NCBI RefSeq assembly: GCF_000422965.1
Contig: NZ_AUHB01000002.1
Location: forward strand, 350,119 to 414,118
From: Pleomorphomonas oryzae DSM 16300
GTDB taxonomy: Bacteria; Pseudomonadota; Alphaproteobacteria; Rhizobiales; Pleomorphomonadaceae
Direction: 5' to 3'
DNA length: 64,000 nucleotides
Part shown: in pieces, positions 8,124-17,101 of the stretch
How the letters are laid out: every line of letters begins with the position of its first letter
Numbering within the stretch: position 1 is the stretch's first letter
Made by a program: the position numbers and the translations under genes
The notes under the pieces: generated by a model
What the model was told of the DNA's origin: nothing
Seen by the model: the letters and a program-made list of their open reading frames with translations, nothing else
Databases searched by the model: none

Positions 8124-10046
8124 ATGGCATATACCGCAACCGGCGGGGGCGACGCTTCGTCCTCCAATCTCAAGGTGCGCGTCCAGCAAGTGGGCCGCTT
8201 CCTGAGCAGCATGGTGATGCCCAACATCGGCGCTTTCATCGCCTGGGGCATCATTACCACTCTCTTCATTCCGACTGGCTGGCTGCCCAACGCATTCTTT
8301 GCCAAGCTCGTCGGCCCGATGATCACCTATTTGCTGCCGCTTCTGCTCGGCTATACCGGCGGCAAGCTGGTCTACGGTGAGCGCGGCGCCGTTGTGGGTG
8401 CAATCGTCACGGCGGGTGTCATCGTCGGCACCGACATTCCGATGTTCCTCGGCGCCATGCTGGTGGGACCGTTCGGCGGTTGGTCGATCAAGCAGTTCGA
8501 TCGCCTCGTCGACGGCAAGATCCGCCCCGGCTTCGAGATGCTGGTCAACAACTTCTCGGCTGGCATCATCGGCATGATCCTGGCCATGATCGCCTTCGCG
8601 ATCGTTGGTCCGCTTGTCGAGCATCTGTCGGCCGCGCTCGGCGCCGGCGTCAACGCCCTGATCAGCACCGGCCTCATCCCGCTCGCCTCGATCCTGGTCG
8701 AGCCGGCCAAGGTGTTGTTCCTCAACAATGCGATCAACCATGGCGTCTTCACGCCACTCGGCATCCAGCAGGCTGCCGCACAGGGCAAATCGCTGATCTT
8801 CCTGATCGAAGCCAATCCGGGCCCGGGTCTCGGCCTGCTGCTCGCCTACATGGTCTTTGGCCGTGGCAGCGCCAAGCAGTCGGCGCCAGGTGCCGCCATC
8901 ATCCACTTCTTCGGTGGTATCCACGAGATCTACTTCCCCTACGTGCTGATGAAGCCGCGCCTGATCATCGCCATGATCCTCGGCGGTGCCACCGGTGTGG
9001 CTGCCAACATGCTGCTCGGCGGTGGCCTGCGCGCTCCGTCGTCTCCGGGCTCGATCTTTGCCGTGCTCGGCATGACCCCGGCCGACGGCTTCGTGGGCGT
9101 CATCTCCGCCGTGGTTCTTGGCGCACTTGTGACCTTCCTGGTCGCCTCAGTGCTGCTCAAGACCGACAAGACGGAAGAAGAAGCTGAAGACCTTGATGCA
9201 GCCACAGCTCGCATGAAGGCCCTGAAGGCCGAGTCGAAGGGTATGGCTGCCCCGGTTGCCGCCACTTCGGCTACCATCTCCGGCCCCGTCCGGTCGGTCA
9301 TCGTTGCTTGCGACGCAGGCATGGGTTCGTCCGCCATGGGCGCCTCCATGCTGCGCAAGAAGCTGGATCAGGCTGGCCTCGGCGCCATCCGGTCGAGCAA
9401 CGTCGCCATCAACGCTCTGCCGGCCGATGTCGATGTCGTCATCACCCACAAGGACCTGACCGAGCGTGCCCGCCGGGCGGCTCCCCAGGCGACGCACATC
9501 TCCATCACCAACTTCCTCGACGGCGCGGCCTATGACCGCATCGTGGCGGACATCAAGGCGAAGGCGGGTTCCGCCGCGGCTCCGGCCGGCGGCAAGCCCG
9601 AGGGTGGCGCATCTTTTAATCTCGGTGAGGAAAACATCTTCCTCGGCCTCACCGCGTCCACCAAAGAGGAAGCGATTCGCTTCGCCGGCTCCAAGCTTCT
9701 GGAGATGGGCGCGATTACTCCGAGCTACATCGACGCCATGCTCAAGCGTGAGACCATCGTGTCGACCTATCTCGGCCAGTCGCTGGCCATGCCACACGGC
9801 ACCAACGAGGCGAAGAACGAGGTTCTGAAGACCGGTATCGTCGTCTGCCAGTATCCGGACGGCGTGTTCTTCGGTCCCGAACCCGAGAATGTGGCTCGCC
9901 TTGTCGTCGGCCTCGCGGCCAGAGGCAACGAGCACATGGATGTCATGTCAGCTCTCGCCAGGGTCCTCGAGAATCCCAAGGTGGTCGCCCACCTCGCGAC
10001 GACGAAAAACCCCGCCGACGTGCTGCGCATCCTCGATCTCGGCTGA
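8124..10046 (+). CDS. mtlA: PTS mannitol-specific EIICBA
   Basis: 640 residues with all three mannitol domains in E. coli order. IIC (about 15-350) is the membrane permease, with many hydrophobic segments and GGIHEIYFPYVLMKP containing the substrate-site Glu268. IIB (about 385-480) has VACDAGMGSSAMGAS with phospho-Cys396. IIA (about 498-640) has LAMPHGTNEAK with phospho-His558. It imports mannitol and delivers mannitol-1-phosphate inside the cell. mtlD follows after 68 bp and a phosphotransferase carrying HPr and EI is encoded next, so the whole phosphate relay is local. A linker of about 35 residues rich in Ala, Lys and Glu joins IIC to IIB. Confidence 0.95.
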   Translation: MAYTATGGGDASSSNLKVRVQQVGRFLSSMVMPNIGAFIAWGIITTLFIPTGWLPNAFFAKLVGPMITYLLPLLLGYTGGKLVYGERGAVVGAIVTAGVIVGTDIPMFLGAMLVGPFGGWSIKQFDRLVDGKIRPGFEMLVNNFSAGIIGMILAMIAFAIVGPLVEHLSAALGAGVNALISTGLIPLASILVEPAKVLFLNNAINHGVFTPLGIQQAAAQGKSLIFLIEANPGPGLGLLLAYMVFGRGSAKQSAPGAAIIHFFGGIHEIYFPYVLMKPRLIIAMILGGATGVAANMLLGGGLRAPSSPGSIFAVLGMTPADGFVGVISAVVLGALVTFLVASVLLKTDKTEEEAEDLDAATARMKALKAESKGMAAPVAATSATISGPVRSVIVACDAGMGSSAMGASMLRKKLDQAGLGAIRSSNVAINALPADVDVVITHKDLTERARRAAPQATHISITNFLDGAAYDRIVADIKAKAGSAAAPAGGKPEGGASFNLGEENIFLGLTASTKEEAIRFAGSKLLEMGAITPSYIDAMLKRETIVSTYLGQSLAMPHGTNEAKNEVLKTGIVVCQYPDGVFFGPEPENVARLVVGLAARGNEHMDVMSALARVLENPKVVAHLATTKNPADVLRILDLG

Positions 10047-10065
10047 CCTCGACTTCTTGAAACAG

Positions 10066-10087
10066 AGGGCCGCCCAAGGGCGGCCCT
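10066..10087 (+). other. Intercistronic hairpin mtlA-mtlD
   Basis: AGGGCCGCCC (10066-10075) and GGGCGGCCCT (10078-10087) form a perfect 10-bp inverted repeat around AA. No T-run follows, so it more likely limits mRNA decay or read-through than terminates fully. Confidence 0.6.
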
Positions 10088-10114
10088 GCACCCTGAGTCA
10101 CATTGGAGACGACC

Positions 10115-11257
10115 ATGCGAGCCATTCACTTTGGCGCGGGCAATATCGGTCGCGGTTTTATCGGTAAAATTCTCGCCGATGCCGGTTGGGCGGTCACCTT
10201 CGCCGACGTCAACGAGACCCTGGTCGGTCTCATCAAACGGGATGGACGTTATCCCGTCGACATCGTCGGCTCCGGTAGCCGCCGCGAGGAAGTCACCGGC
10301 GTCACGGCCGTCTCATCGATCGGCGAAGACATCGTCGCTCTCATCGCGTCCGCCGATCTCGTCACCACCGCCGTCGGGCCGGCCGTGCTGCCGAAGATTG
10401 CGCCGGCCATTGCTCGCGGTCTTGAGGCGCGTGTCGCCGCCGGCAATCATGCGCCGCTCAATATCATCGCCTGTGAGAACACCATCCGCGGCACCAGCCA
10501 GCTCAAGGAGGCCGTGTTCGGCCATCTTCCTGCGTCCGTGGCCGCCGTCGTGGAGACGGAAGTCGGGTTCGCAGATAGTGCGGTCGACCGTATCGTGCCG
10601 CCGGCCCCTCCGGTCGAAGGCGAGCCGCTCGCCGTCACCGTCGAAGAGTTTTCCGAGTGGATCGTCGATCGTACCCAGCTCAAGGGCTGGACGCATAAAA
10701 TCCCCGGCATGGAGCTGACCGACGACCTGATGGCCTTCGTCGAGCGCAAACTGTTCACGCTGAACACCGGCCACGCCATCACTGCCTATCTCGGCTTTGA
10801 GAAGGGTCTGCCTACCATTCGCGACGCCATCGAAGACGCGGACATTCGCGCCGTCGTCAAGGCGGCCATGGAAGAAAGCGGTGCGGTCTTGATCCGCCGC
10901 TACGGCTTCGATCCGGCCAAGCATGCGGCCTACATCGAGAAAATTCTCGGTCGCTTCGCCAATCCCTTCATCCGTGACGACGTCGCACGTGTTGGCCGCG
11001 AACCCTTGCGCAAGCTCGGCAAGGGCGACCGGCTGATCCGGCCGCTGCTCGGCACGCTGGAATACCGTTTGCCGCACCAAAATCTCGTCGCGGGTATTGC
11101 CGCGGCTCTCCACTACCGCAACGACGGCGACCCTCAGGCCGTCGAAATGCAAGCGACAATTGCCGAGGTTGGTGTCGCCGCCGCTGTCGACCGCTTCTCC
11201 GGCAACGCGCTTCCGGCCGAGGTTCTTGCCGAGATCGCCGCAGCGGCCCAGATTTAG
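10115..11257 (+). CDS. mtlD: Mannitol-1-phosphate 5-dehydrogenase
   Basis: 380 residues, normal for MtlD. It oxidises mannitol-1-phosphate, the product of MtlA, to fructose-6-phosphate with NAD+. The N-terminus [20 protein letters not shown] is the Rossmann motif shared by the family, and [16 protein letters not shown] and [12 protein letters not shown] are conserved in polyol dehydrogenases. The start is the ATG at 10115 behind GGAGACGACC; an in-frame TTG 12 bp upstream has no advantage. It lies 68 bp after mtlA, separated by a hairpin, and is surely co-transcribed with it. Confidence 0.96.
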   Translation: MRAIHFGAGNIGRGFIGKILADAGWAVTFADVNETLVGLIKRDGRYPVDIVGSGSRREEVTGVTAVSSIGEDIVALIASADLVTTAVGPAVLPKIAPAIARGLEARVAAGNHAPLNIIACENTIRGTSQLKEAVFGHLPASVAAVVETEVGFADSAVDRIVPPAPPVEGEPLAVTVEEFSEWIVDRTQLKGWTHKIPGMELTDDLMAFVERKLFTLNTGHAITAYLGFEKGLPTIRDAIEDADIRAVVKAAMEESGAVLIRRYGFDPAKHAAYIEKILGRFANPFIRDDVARVGREPLRKLGKGDRLIRPLLGTLEYRLPHQNLVAGIAAALHYRNDGDPQAVEMQATIAEVGVAAAVDRFSGNALPAEVLAEIAAAAQI

Positions 11258-11379
11258 TTCCCACGAGGCACGCTAGGGTCGCTTGGCATGCGTCCCTTCT
11301 TCCTCGCACCGCCGTCGCCGCTGATGTCGGCGGCGGAGGGTAGGCTTTGCCTCGATAGCAGATATTGGGAGACACGCGC

Positions 11380-13929
11380 ATGACCACCTCAACCATCTCC
11401 GTCCGTGCTCCCATCAAGGGCCGGATCGTGCCGCTCGGTGACGTTCCCGACCCGATGTTCGCACTCGGCATGATGGGCGATGGCCTTGCCATCGAGCCGG
11501 AGACCGGCGAAGTGCGTGCGCCGGTGGCCGGTACGGTGACGTCGGTGCATCGCCGCGGCCATGCCGTGAAGATCCTGACTGAGGACGGCGCCGAATTCCT
11601 CGTGCATGTCGGCCTTGAGGCGGTGGCGCTGCGCGGCGCCGGTCTCAACGCCATGGTAGCCGAAGGCGACCGGGTGTCGGTCGGTGATCTTCTCATCCGC
11701 TTCGATCTCGCCGCGCTCGTTGAGAGCTGTGGCATCGTGACGACGCCCATCCTCGTGACCAACGAGGAGGCTTTTCACGTCACCTCTCGCAAGGCGACCG
11801 GCGAGGTCGCCTTCGGCGACGAGGTCATGACGGTGATGCCGATCGGCGTCGAAGCGCCGCCGCCGGTCGAACGGATCGAACGGGATGTCGTCCTCGAAAT
11901 GAGTGAGGGCCTGCACGCCCGCCCGGCGGCTCTGCTCGCCGCCAAGGCCAAGGAATATGCCAGCGCCATCGAGATCGTTCTCGGCGAGCGCAAGGCCAAC
12001 GCTAAGAGCCCGGTATCTCTGCTGACGCTTGGCAGCCGCTGGGGAAGCCGGCTGGTCGTCTCGGCCGAGGGCGCCGACGCGGCGGCCGCGGTCGACGGCG
12101 TCATCGCGGCGATCGTGTCCGGCCTTGGCGACCCGGTCGTCCCCTATGTCGATGCCGGGCAGGCAACCTTGCCGGGTGTTGATGACGCAGCGCCGAATGC
12201 GGAAGAAGTGCCGGTCGACCTGACGCCCTTCGGCCCTGAAGACCGGCCGTTGCTCGGTGGCGTGGTTGCAGCGCCTGGCCTTGCCATCGGTCGTGCCGTC
12301 CATCTCAAGGAGAAAGTCGCCCGGCCGGTCGAGCAGGGCGGCGACATGGTTGCCGAAAGCGAGGCGCTCGATGCGGCCATCGCCCGTGTGCATCGGCATT
12401 TGAGCGAGCAGGCAACGGCCGGCCGCACCCAGCAGCAGCGCGAGATCATGGCCGCGCATGCCGCGCTTCTGGAGGATACCGAACTCCTTGAGGGAGCTCG
12501 CGATCGCATCGCCCGTGGCAAGAGCGCCGGCTGGGCCTTCTCCGATACTATTTCCGCCCAGGCAGCGTTGCTGCGTGGCCTCGATAACGCCCGTCTCGCC
12601 GAGCGCGCCGCCGATCTCGTCGATCTTGAGCAGCAGGTCCTGACGGTGCTGGCCGGTGGCTCGCCGGAAAGTCTGGCATTGTCCGAGGATGCCATCGCCA
12701 TCGCCGACGATCTTCTCCCCTCGCAGTTCATGTCCTTCGGTGATCGTCTGCCGGCTGCCTTTGTGGTCGCCAAGGGTGGGCGCACGTCGCACGTCGCCAT
12801 CCTGTCGGCGGCGAGCGGTGTGCCGATGCTGGCGGCCGTCGGTGCCGACGCCCACCGCATTCCCGAGGGGGCACCGCTGATCGTCGACGCCGAGCGCGGT
12901 GAGATCCAGGTGAACCCAACCGAAGCGACGATCCAAGCCACCCGAAAGGCGGCCGCCGAACGCGAAACGCGCCGCGCCGCCAACCGCGAGGCAGCGGCGG
13001 TTGATTGCGTGATGGCCGATGGCACGCGCCTGCCCGTTTATGCCAACGTCGGCTCGGTGGCCGACGCGGCGCGCGGTCTGGCGTTCGGAGCCGAGGGCTC
13101 CGGATTACTCAGGACCGAGTTCCTGTTCCTCGACAGGCCGACGGCCCCCACCGAGGCCGAACAGCAGGCCGAGTACCAGGCGATTGCCGATGCCTTGCGC
13201 GGCAAGCCGCTCACCATCCGTACGCTGGATATCGGCGGTGACAAGCCTCTGCCCTATCTCAAGCAGGCGGCCGAGGAGAACCCGATCCTCGGTGTGCGCG
13301 GCATCCGCGTGTCGAGGCGGCGGCCCGATCTCTTGCGCCAGCAATTCCGTGCCATCCTCAAGGTGACACCGGTTTCGGTCGTCCGCATCATGATGCCGAT
13401 GATTGCCGATATCGGCGAGCTCCGTTGGGCGAAAGCGATCTTCGAGGAAGAGAAAGCTGCACTGGGCGTCACTGCCGATGTGCCGCTCGGCATCATGATC
13501 GAGGTGCCTGCCGCTGTCGCCATGGCCGACAAGCTGGCCAAGGAGGCCGATTTCTTTTCGATCGGCACCAACGATCTCACCCAGTATGTGCTGGCCATGG
13601 ATCGCGGCAATACCGAACTCGCGCCAGAGATCGACTCGCTGCACCCGGCGGTGCTGAAAACGATCGGCGATGCGGCGGCGGCCGGTGCTCGCCATGACTG
13701 TCCAGTAGGGGTTTGCGGCGGTCTTGCTTCGGAGCTGCCGGCAGCCCCCATCCTGATTGGTCTTGGCGTTACCAGCCTGTCGGCAACCCGCTCGGGTATT
13801 CCCGACCTCAAGGCTTTCATCCGGACGCTCGACAAGGACACTTGCCGCGCTGTGGCGGAAGAGGCGCTGACGCTCGATTCGGCTGCCGAAGTGCGCGCGA
13901 TGGTGGCGCGCCGCTGGCCGGAGCTTTGA
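11380..13929 (+). CDS. Fused PTS EIIA(Glc-type)-HPr-EI phosphotransferase
   Basis: 849 residues joining three general PTS modules. Residues 1-150 are a glucose-type EIIA: HAVKIL with His61 and EFLVHVG with phospho-His76. Residues about 165-250 are HPr: EGLHARPAALLA with phospho-His179. The rest is enzyme I: GGRTSHVAILSAASG with phospho-His471, the PEP-binding barrel, SIGTNDLTQY and a closing CGGLASELPA. The protein takes phosphate from PEP and can feed the IIA domain of MtlA. MtlA carries its own mannitol IIA, so the glucose-type EIIA needs another IIBC, as in GlcNAc (NagF-like) systems. Start at 11380 after GGGAGACACGCGC. It follows mtlD by 122 bp. Confidence 0.94.
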   Translation: MTTSTISVRAPIKGRIVPLGDVPDPMFALGMMGDGLAIEPETGEVRAPVAGTVTSVHRRGHAVKILTEDGAEFLVHVGLEAVALRGAGLNAMVAEGDRVSVGDLLIRFDLAALVESCGIVTTPILVTNEEAFHVTSRKATGEVAFGDEVMTVMPIGVEAPPPVERIERDVVLEMSEGLHARPAALLAAKAKEYASAIEIVLGERKANAKSPVSLLTLGSRWGSRLVVSAEGADAAAAVDGVIAAIVSGLGDPVVPYVDAGQATLPGVDDAAPNAEEVPVDLTPFGPEDRPLLGGVVAAPGLAIGRAVHLKEKVARPVEQGGDMVAESEALDAAIARVHRHLSEQATAGRTQQQREIMAAHAALLEDTELLEGARDRIARGKSAGWAFSDTISAQAALLRGLDNARLAERAADLVDLEQQVLTVLAGGSPESLALSEDAIAIADDLLPSQFMSFGDRLPAAFVVAKGGRTSHVAILSAASGVPMLAAVGADAHRIPEGAPLIVDAERGEIQVNPTEATIQATRKAAAERETRRAANREAAAVDCVMADGTRLPVYANVGSVADAARGLAFGAEGSGLLRTEFLFLDRPTAPTEAEQQAEYQAIADALRGKPLTIRTLDIGGDKPLPYLKQAAEENPILGVRGIRVSRRRPDLLRQQFRAILKVTPVSVVRIMMPMIADIGELRWAKAIFEEEKAALGVTADVPLGIMIEVPAAVAMADKLAKEADFFSIGTNDLTQYVLAMDRGNTELAPEIDSLHPAVLKTIGDAAAAGARHDCPVGVCGGLASELPAAPILIGLGVTSLSATRSGIPDLKAFIRTLDKDTCRAVAEEALTLDSAAEVRAMVARRWPEL

Positions 13930-13981
13930 CGCCGTTCTGCTACGAATCTCGTAAGTCCGTGCCGCAACGAGGAGACGCCCC

Positions 13982-14869
13982 ATGTTGCATGCCAACGTGA
14001 CGCTCGACGATTTTGCCCGTGGAGATGCGCTCCCCGCCGCAGCAGGCTGGCCGCAACGCATCGTCTTCGGTCTGGACGCCGCCGCACCGCCGCTCGGCGC
14101 GCTGCAAGTGCAGTTTGCGCGCTTCGAGTTCGTGATCGCCGGCACCTATACCAACCTTCTCTGCGACCGCGCCGCCCGGATCGTCGAGAGCGAGCTTGGA
14201 CCGGGCGATGCGCTGGTCGTGCCGGGCAATTGCTGGAACCAACCGCTCTGGGACAAGGACGTCGAGGTCTTGAGCCTGTTGTTCGGCGCCACCCATCTCG
14301 GTGTCAGCCTGGTGCGCTGGAATGCCGACGAGCGGCGTTTCGTCTCGGTGGAAAAGCGCAATTGCCTGATCCCCGGCAACGGGCCTTTGCAGCACATGGT
14401 TGATGCCATGGCCAGTCATCGCGACGATGCGGGAGCGACCAGTCTCGACGCTCGTCTGCTGGCGCAGGCCGTCCTCGAGTATTCCCGCCGGCTGATCGCC
14501 AACCCGATGCCGGAGGAAGACAGGCAATCGTCGGCTTTCTTCCGCGCGGCTTGTCTTTATATCGAGGAGAATTTCGATCGGCTGATCACCCGCGACACGG
14601 TGGCCGCCCACCTGCGCATCAGTCCCAACTACTTCTCCCGCGTCTTTCGCGAACAGGGAGCCACGACCTTTTCCGATTACCTGACGCAGGTGAGGATCGG
14701 CAAAGCCAAGTTCATGCTGGAGAAATACGATCTGCCCCTGTCGCAGATCGCCCAGCGCTGTGGCTTCAACGACTTCAACTACTTCTACAAGGTGTTCAAG
14801 AAGGTGGTCGGCCGGACGCCGACCGAATACAGAAATTCGGTACAGGCTGGGGCGGCGGTCAAGGCATAA
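13982..14869 (+). CDS. AraC family transcriptional regulator
   Basis: 295 residues. The C-terminal 100 residues form the double helix-turn-helix of AraC proteins: VAAHLRISPNYFSRVFREQ, then LSQIAQRCGFNDFNYFYKVFKKVVGRTPTEYR. The N-terminal part is an AraC-type cupin sensor without a recognised ligand motif. It follows the EIIA-HPr-EI gene by 52 bp in the same direction and probably controls the mannitol/PTS genes; E. coli uses the unrelated MtlR instead. An acidic start (MLHANVTLDD) follows AACGAGGAGACGCCC. Confidence 0.9.
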   Translation: MLHANVTLDDFARGDALPAAAGWPQRIVFGLDAAAPPLGALQVQFARFEFVIAGTYTNLLCDRAARIVESELGPGDALVVPGNCWNQPLWDKDVEVLSLLFGATHLGVSLVRWNADERRFVSVEKRNCLIPGNGPLQHMVDAMASHRDDAGATSLDARLLAQAVLEYSRRLIANPMPEEDRQSSAFFRAACLYIEENFDRLITRDTVAAHLRISPNYFSRVFREQGATTFSDYLTQVRIGKAKFMLEKYDLPLSQIAQRCGFNDFNYFYKVFKKVVGRTPTEYRNSVQAGAAVKA

Positions 14870-14916
14870 GCATTGACCGCCGCGAGGAAGGGCTGTGAAC
14901 GCCTGCATTTGGGTGT

Positions 14917-16170
14917 ATGGATCGATCCCGTGATGACGCTCCCACGGAGACTTCCAGCCCGATGATCCCAGACGATACCGCAACGCCGGTGCTGCGCCAG
15001 ATCTCGGTGCGCGCCGTCATGGATGTGCTTCTCAACTCTGGCGCCACCTCCAGGGCTGCTCTCGCCAAGATCACCGGCCTGTCCAAGCAGACCATGTCGG
15101 AAGTCATCCGCGTGCTGGAGAGCGGCGGCTTCGTGCGTGTCAAGGGCGTCACCTCGGGAACGGTCGGTCGGGCCGCGGTGATCTACGAGGTCGATCCCTC
15201 GGCCGGCTACGTCATCGGTGCTGAGCTGGGCGCGACTTCGCTGCGCCTGTCGCTGGCCAATATCGTCGGCGACGTTCTCGCCTCGGTCGAAGCCCCATCG
15301 GACGAGCTCTCGGGAACCGCGCTGGTTTCGGCTCTCGGCAAGCTGGCGAGCGAACTCATCGCTGGCGCCGGCATTGAGCGCCAGAAGGTTCTGGTCGCAG
15401 CCGTGGCCATGCCTGGCGTTGTCGAGCCGGAGAGCGGGCGCCTGTCGCTTTCGCCCAACCTTGAGGGGCTCGGCGACGTTGATGTCCGCACCCTGCTGTC
15501 GGCCGAGCTTGGCTGCCCCGTCGTCATCGAGAACGACATCAATGCGGCGGTGATCGGCGAATCCTGGACCGGCTGCGCCGTAGGCGTCGACGAGGTGGCC
15601 TTCGTTTCGCTCGGCACCGGCATCGGTCTCGGTGCTCTTACCGGCGGCCGACTGATCCGTGGCGCCAGCGGCGCTGCGGGTGAAATCGGCTTTTTGCCGA
15701 TCGGCAACGACCCCGTCGCTCCCGATAGCCTGAAGCGTGGGGCTCTTGAAAGCGCTATCGGCAGACGTGGTATTCGCGAGCGCTATCGGGCGCTTGGCGG
15801 TGCATCCACCCTGTCATCCAGCGATATCTTCGCGGCCGCCCAACAAGGGGAAGATGCCGCCGCCGTTGCTGTGGCTCGCGATGCCGCCCATACGGCCGCG
15901 CTGGCGATGATGGCCGTCCATGCACTGCTCGAGCCCAAGAAGATTGTGGTTGGCGGCATTGTCGGCTGTCTGCCGGGCGTGGTGGAGCGGATAAGGGACG
16001 AACTGCCTCGCGTCAGTCATCGGCCCATTGCAGTGGAAGTGTCCGTTCTCGGCGCCCGGGCAGCTTTGACCGGCGCCGTGGCTATCGCCCTCAATCAGGC
16101 GCACAACCTTTTATTCAGCCCGGCGGATCTGCCGATGCCCCTGCGGCTGCCCACGGGCGCGCACGGCTGA
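14917..16170 (+). CDS. ROK family transcriptional regulator
   Basis: 417 residues. The N-terminal winged helix (about 30-85) has TSRAALAKITGLSKQTMSEVI and a G+R wing. The ROK fold then shows VIGAELGATSLRLSLAN, ENDINAAVIGESW and SLGTGIGLGALTGG...GAAGEIG. The usual His and the CxCGxxGCxE zinc site after GEIG are missing and are replaced by FLPIGNDPVAPDSLKRG, so a sugar-kinase role or a classical zinc-ROK structure is unlikely. NagC/Mlc-type repressors of this family answer to GlcNAc-6-P or PTS state. Its place directly before nagB suggests control of amino-sugar genes. The exact ligand is unknown. Confidence 0.88.
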   Translation: MDRSRDDAPTETSSPMIPDDTATPVLRQISVRAVMDVLLNSGATSRAALAKITGLSKQTMSEVIRVLESGGFVRVKGVTSGTVGRAAVIYEVDPSAGYVIGAELGATSLRLSLANIVGDVLASVEAPSDELSGTALVSALGKLASELIAGAGIERQKVLVAAVAMPGVVEPESGRLSLSPNLEGLGDVDVRTLLSAELGCPVVIENDINAAVIGESWTGCAVGVDEVAFVSLGTGIGLGALTGGRLIRGASGAAGEIGFLPIGNDPVAPDSLKRGALESAIGRRGIRERYRALGGASTLSSSDIFAAAQQGEDAAAVAVARDAAHTAALAMMAVHALLEPKKIVVGGIVGCLPGVVERIRDELPRVSHRPIAVEVSVLGARAALTGAVAIALNQAHNLLFSPADLPMPLRLPTGAHG

Positions 16171-16198
16171 CCGTCATCCAAATTTTATGTTCGGCATC

Positions 16199-16227
16199 TT
16201 GACGAACTAATTATCCATCGCCATCAT
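16199..16227 (+). promoter_or_regulatory. Putative sigma-70 promoter of nagB
   Basis: TTGACG (16199-16204), 17-bp spacer, CATCAT (16222-16227), about 60 bp before the nagB start and in an AT-rich patch after the ROK gene. The -35 is good and the -10 weak. Confidence 0.4.
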
Positions 16228-16288
16228 CTTAGTGAGATGGATGGTTTCGGCTGGCCAAATTGTCGGTCGCCGCTCGATGGAGTTCAGG

Positions 16289-17035
16289 ATGCAGGTCAAA
16301 CACTTTCCGACGACCGTAGCAGCGGCCTATGCCGTGGCCGATCGCATCGCCGAGCGTCTGAAGGCGACACCGAAGATCGTGCTTGGTCTTGCCACTGGCG
16401 TCACCATGGAACCCGTCTACGAACGGCTGGTCGCGCTTCATCGGGCCGGCGAGATCAGCTTCGCCAACGTAACGTCCTTCAATCTTGATGAATATGTCGG
16501 CCTGCCGCCGGTGGACCCGCGTTCCTATCGGTCGACCATGGACAGCCAGCTGTTCGATCTCGTCGATATCGACAAGAGCAGGACCTTCGTGCCCGACGGC
16601 TTGGTGGCCGATCCCAAGGCTTTCGGCAGCCGGTATGAGGCGATGATCCGTGAGGCCGGCGGCATCGACCTGCAGCTCCTGGGCATCGGCCGTAACGGCC
16701 ATATCGGTTTCAACGAGCCAGGTGCCGATTTTGCCGCCCGTACCCGCGTGGTCGATCTCGAGAAATCGACGCTGGAAGCCAACTCGGCCTTCTTCGGCGG
16801 CGCGCTGCCCCCCACCCAGGCCATGACCATGGGTATCGGTACTATTCTTGATTCTCGGGAAATCATCGTGCTGGCCACCGGCGCGACCAAGCGCGACGCG
16901 GTGCGTGCCTCGCTCCTCGGCGACATCACGCCGGACTGCCCGGCCACCGCGCTGCGCCGCCATCCCAATGTCAGCTGGTGGCTCGATGCCGAAAGCGGGG
17001 CCGGCGTGGCCAGCGGAAGTCTGGCGGCGGAGTAA
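16289..17035 (+). CDS. nagB: Glucosamine-6-phosphate deaminase
   Basis: 248 residues. NagB converts glucosamine-6-phosphate to fructose-6-phosphate and ammonia, allowing amino sugars to be used as carbon and nitrogen. Visible family motifs are LGLATGVTMEPVY, TSFNLDEYVGL (catalytic Asp), LLGIGRNGHIGFNEPG and VLATGATKRDAV. The start at 16289 (MQVKHFPTTVAAAY) has GGAG seven bases upstream; earlier in-frame ATGs would add up to 19 unconserved residues. It closes the PTS island and shares fructose-6-phosphate with MtlD and GlmS. No nagA was found in the window. Confidence 0.95.
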   Translation: MQVKHFPTTVAAAYAVADRIAERLKATPKIVLGLATGVTMEPVYERLVALHRAGEISFANVTSFNLDEYVGLPPVDPRSYRSTMDSQLFDLVDIDKSRTFVPDGLVADPKAFGSRYEAMIREAGGIDLQLLGIGRNGHIGFNEPGADFAARTRVVDLEKSTLEANSAFFGGALPPTQAMTMGIGTILDSREIIVLATGATKRDAVRASLLGDITPDCPATALRRHPNVSWWLDAESGAGVASGSLAAE

Positions 17036-17060
17036 TCGTCCGATCCATACGGAAAATGAG

Positions 17061-17096
17061 GCGGCGGCACTGTGTTGGCAGTGCCGCCGCTTTTTT
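17061..17096 (+). terminator. Intrinsic terminator after nagB
   Basis: GCGGCGGCACTG (17061-17072) pairs perfectly with CAGTGCCGCCGC (17079-17090), loop TGTTGG, followed by TTTTTT. It ends just before the stop of the converging kinase gene. Confidence 0.95.
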
Positions 17097-17101
17097 GTCT
17101 C

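Noticed and set aside
7961-8380. Plus-strand open frame overlapping the mtlA start
   Set aside because: It has no recognisable motif, runs into mtlA in another frame and lacks a clear ribosome site.
11389-12936. Long open frame antisense to the EIIA-HPr-EI gene
   Set aside because: His/Asp/Arg-rich translation without family motifs; a shadow of the sense codon bias.
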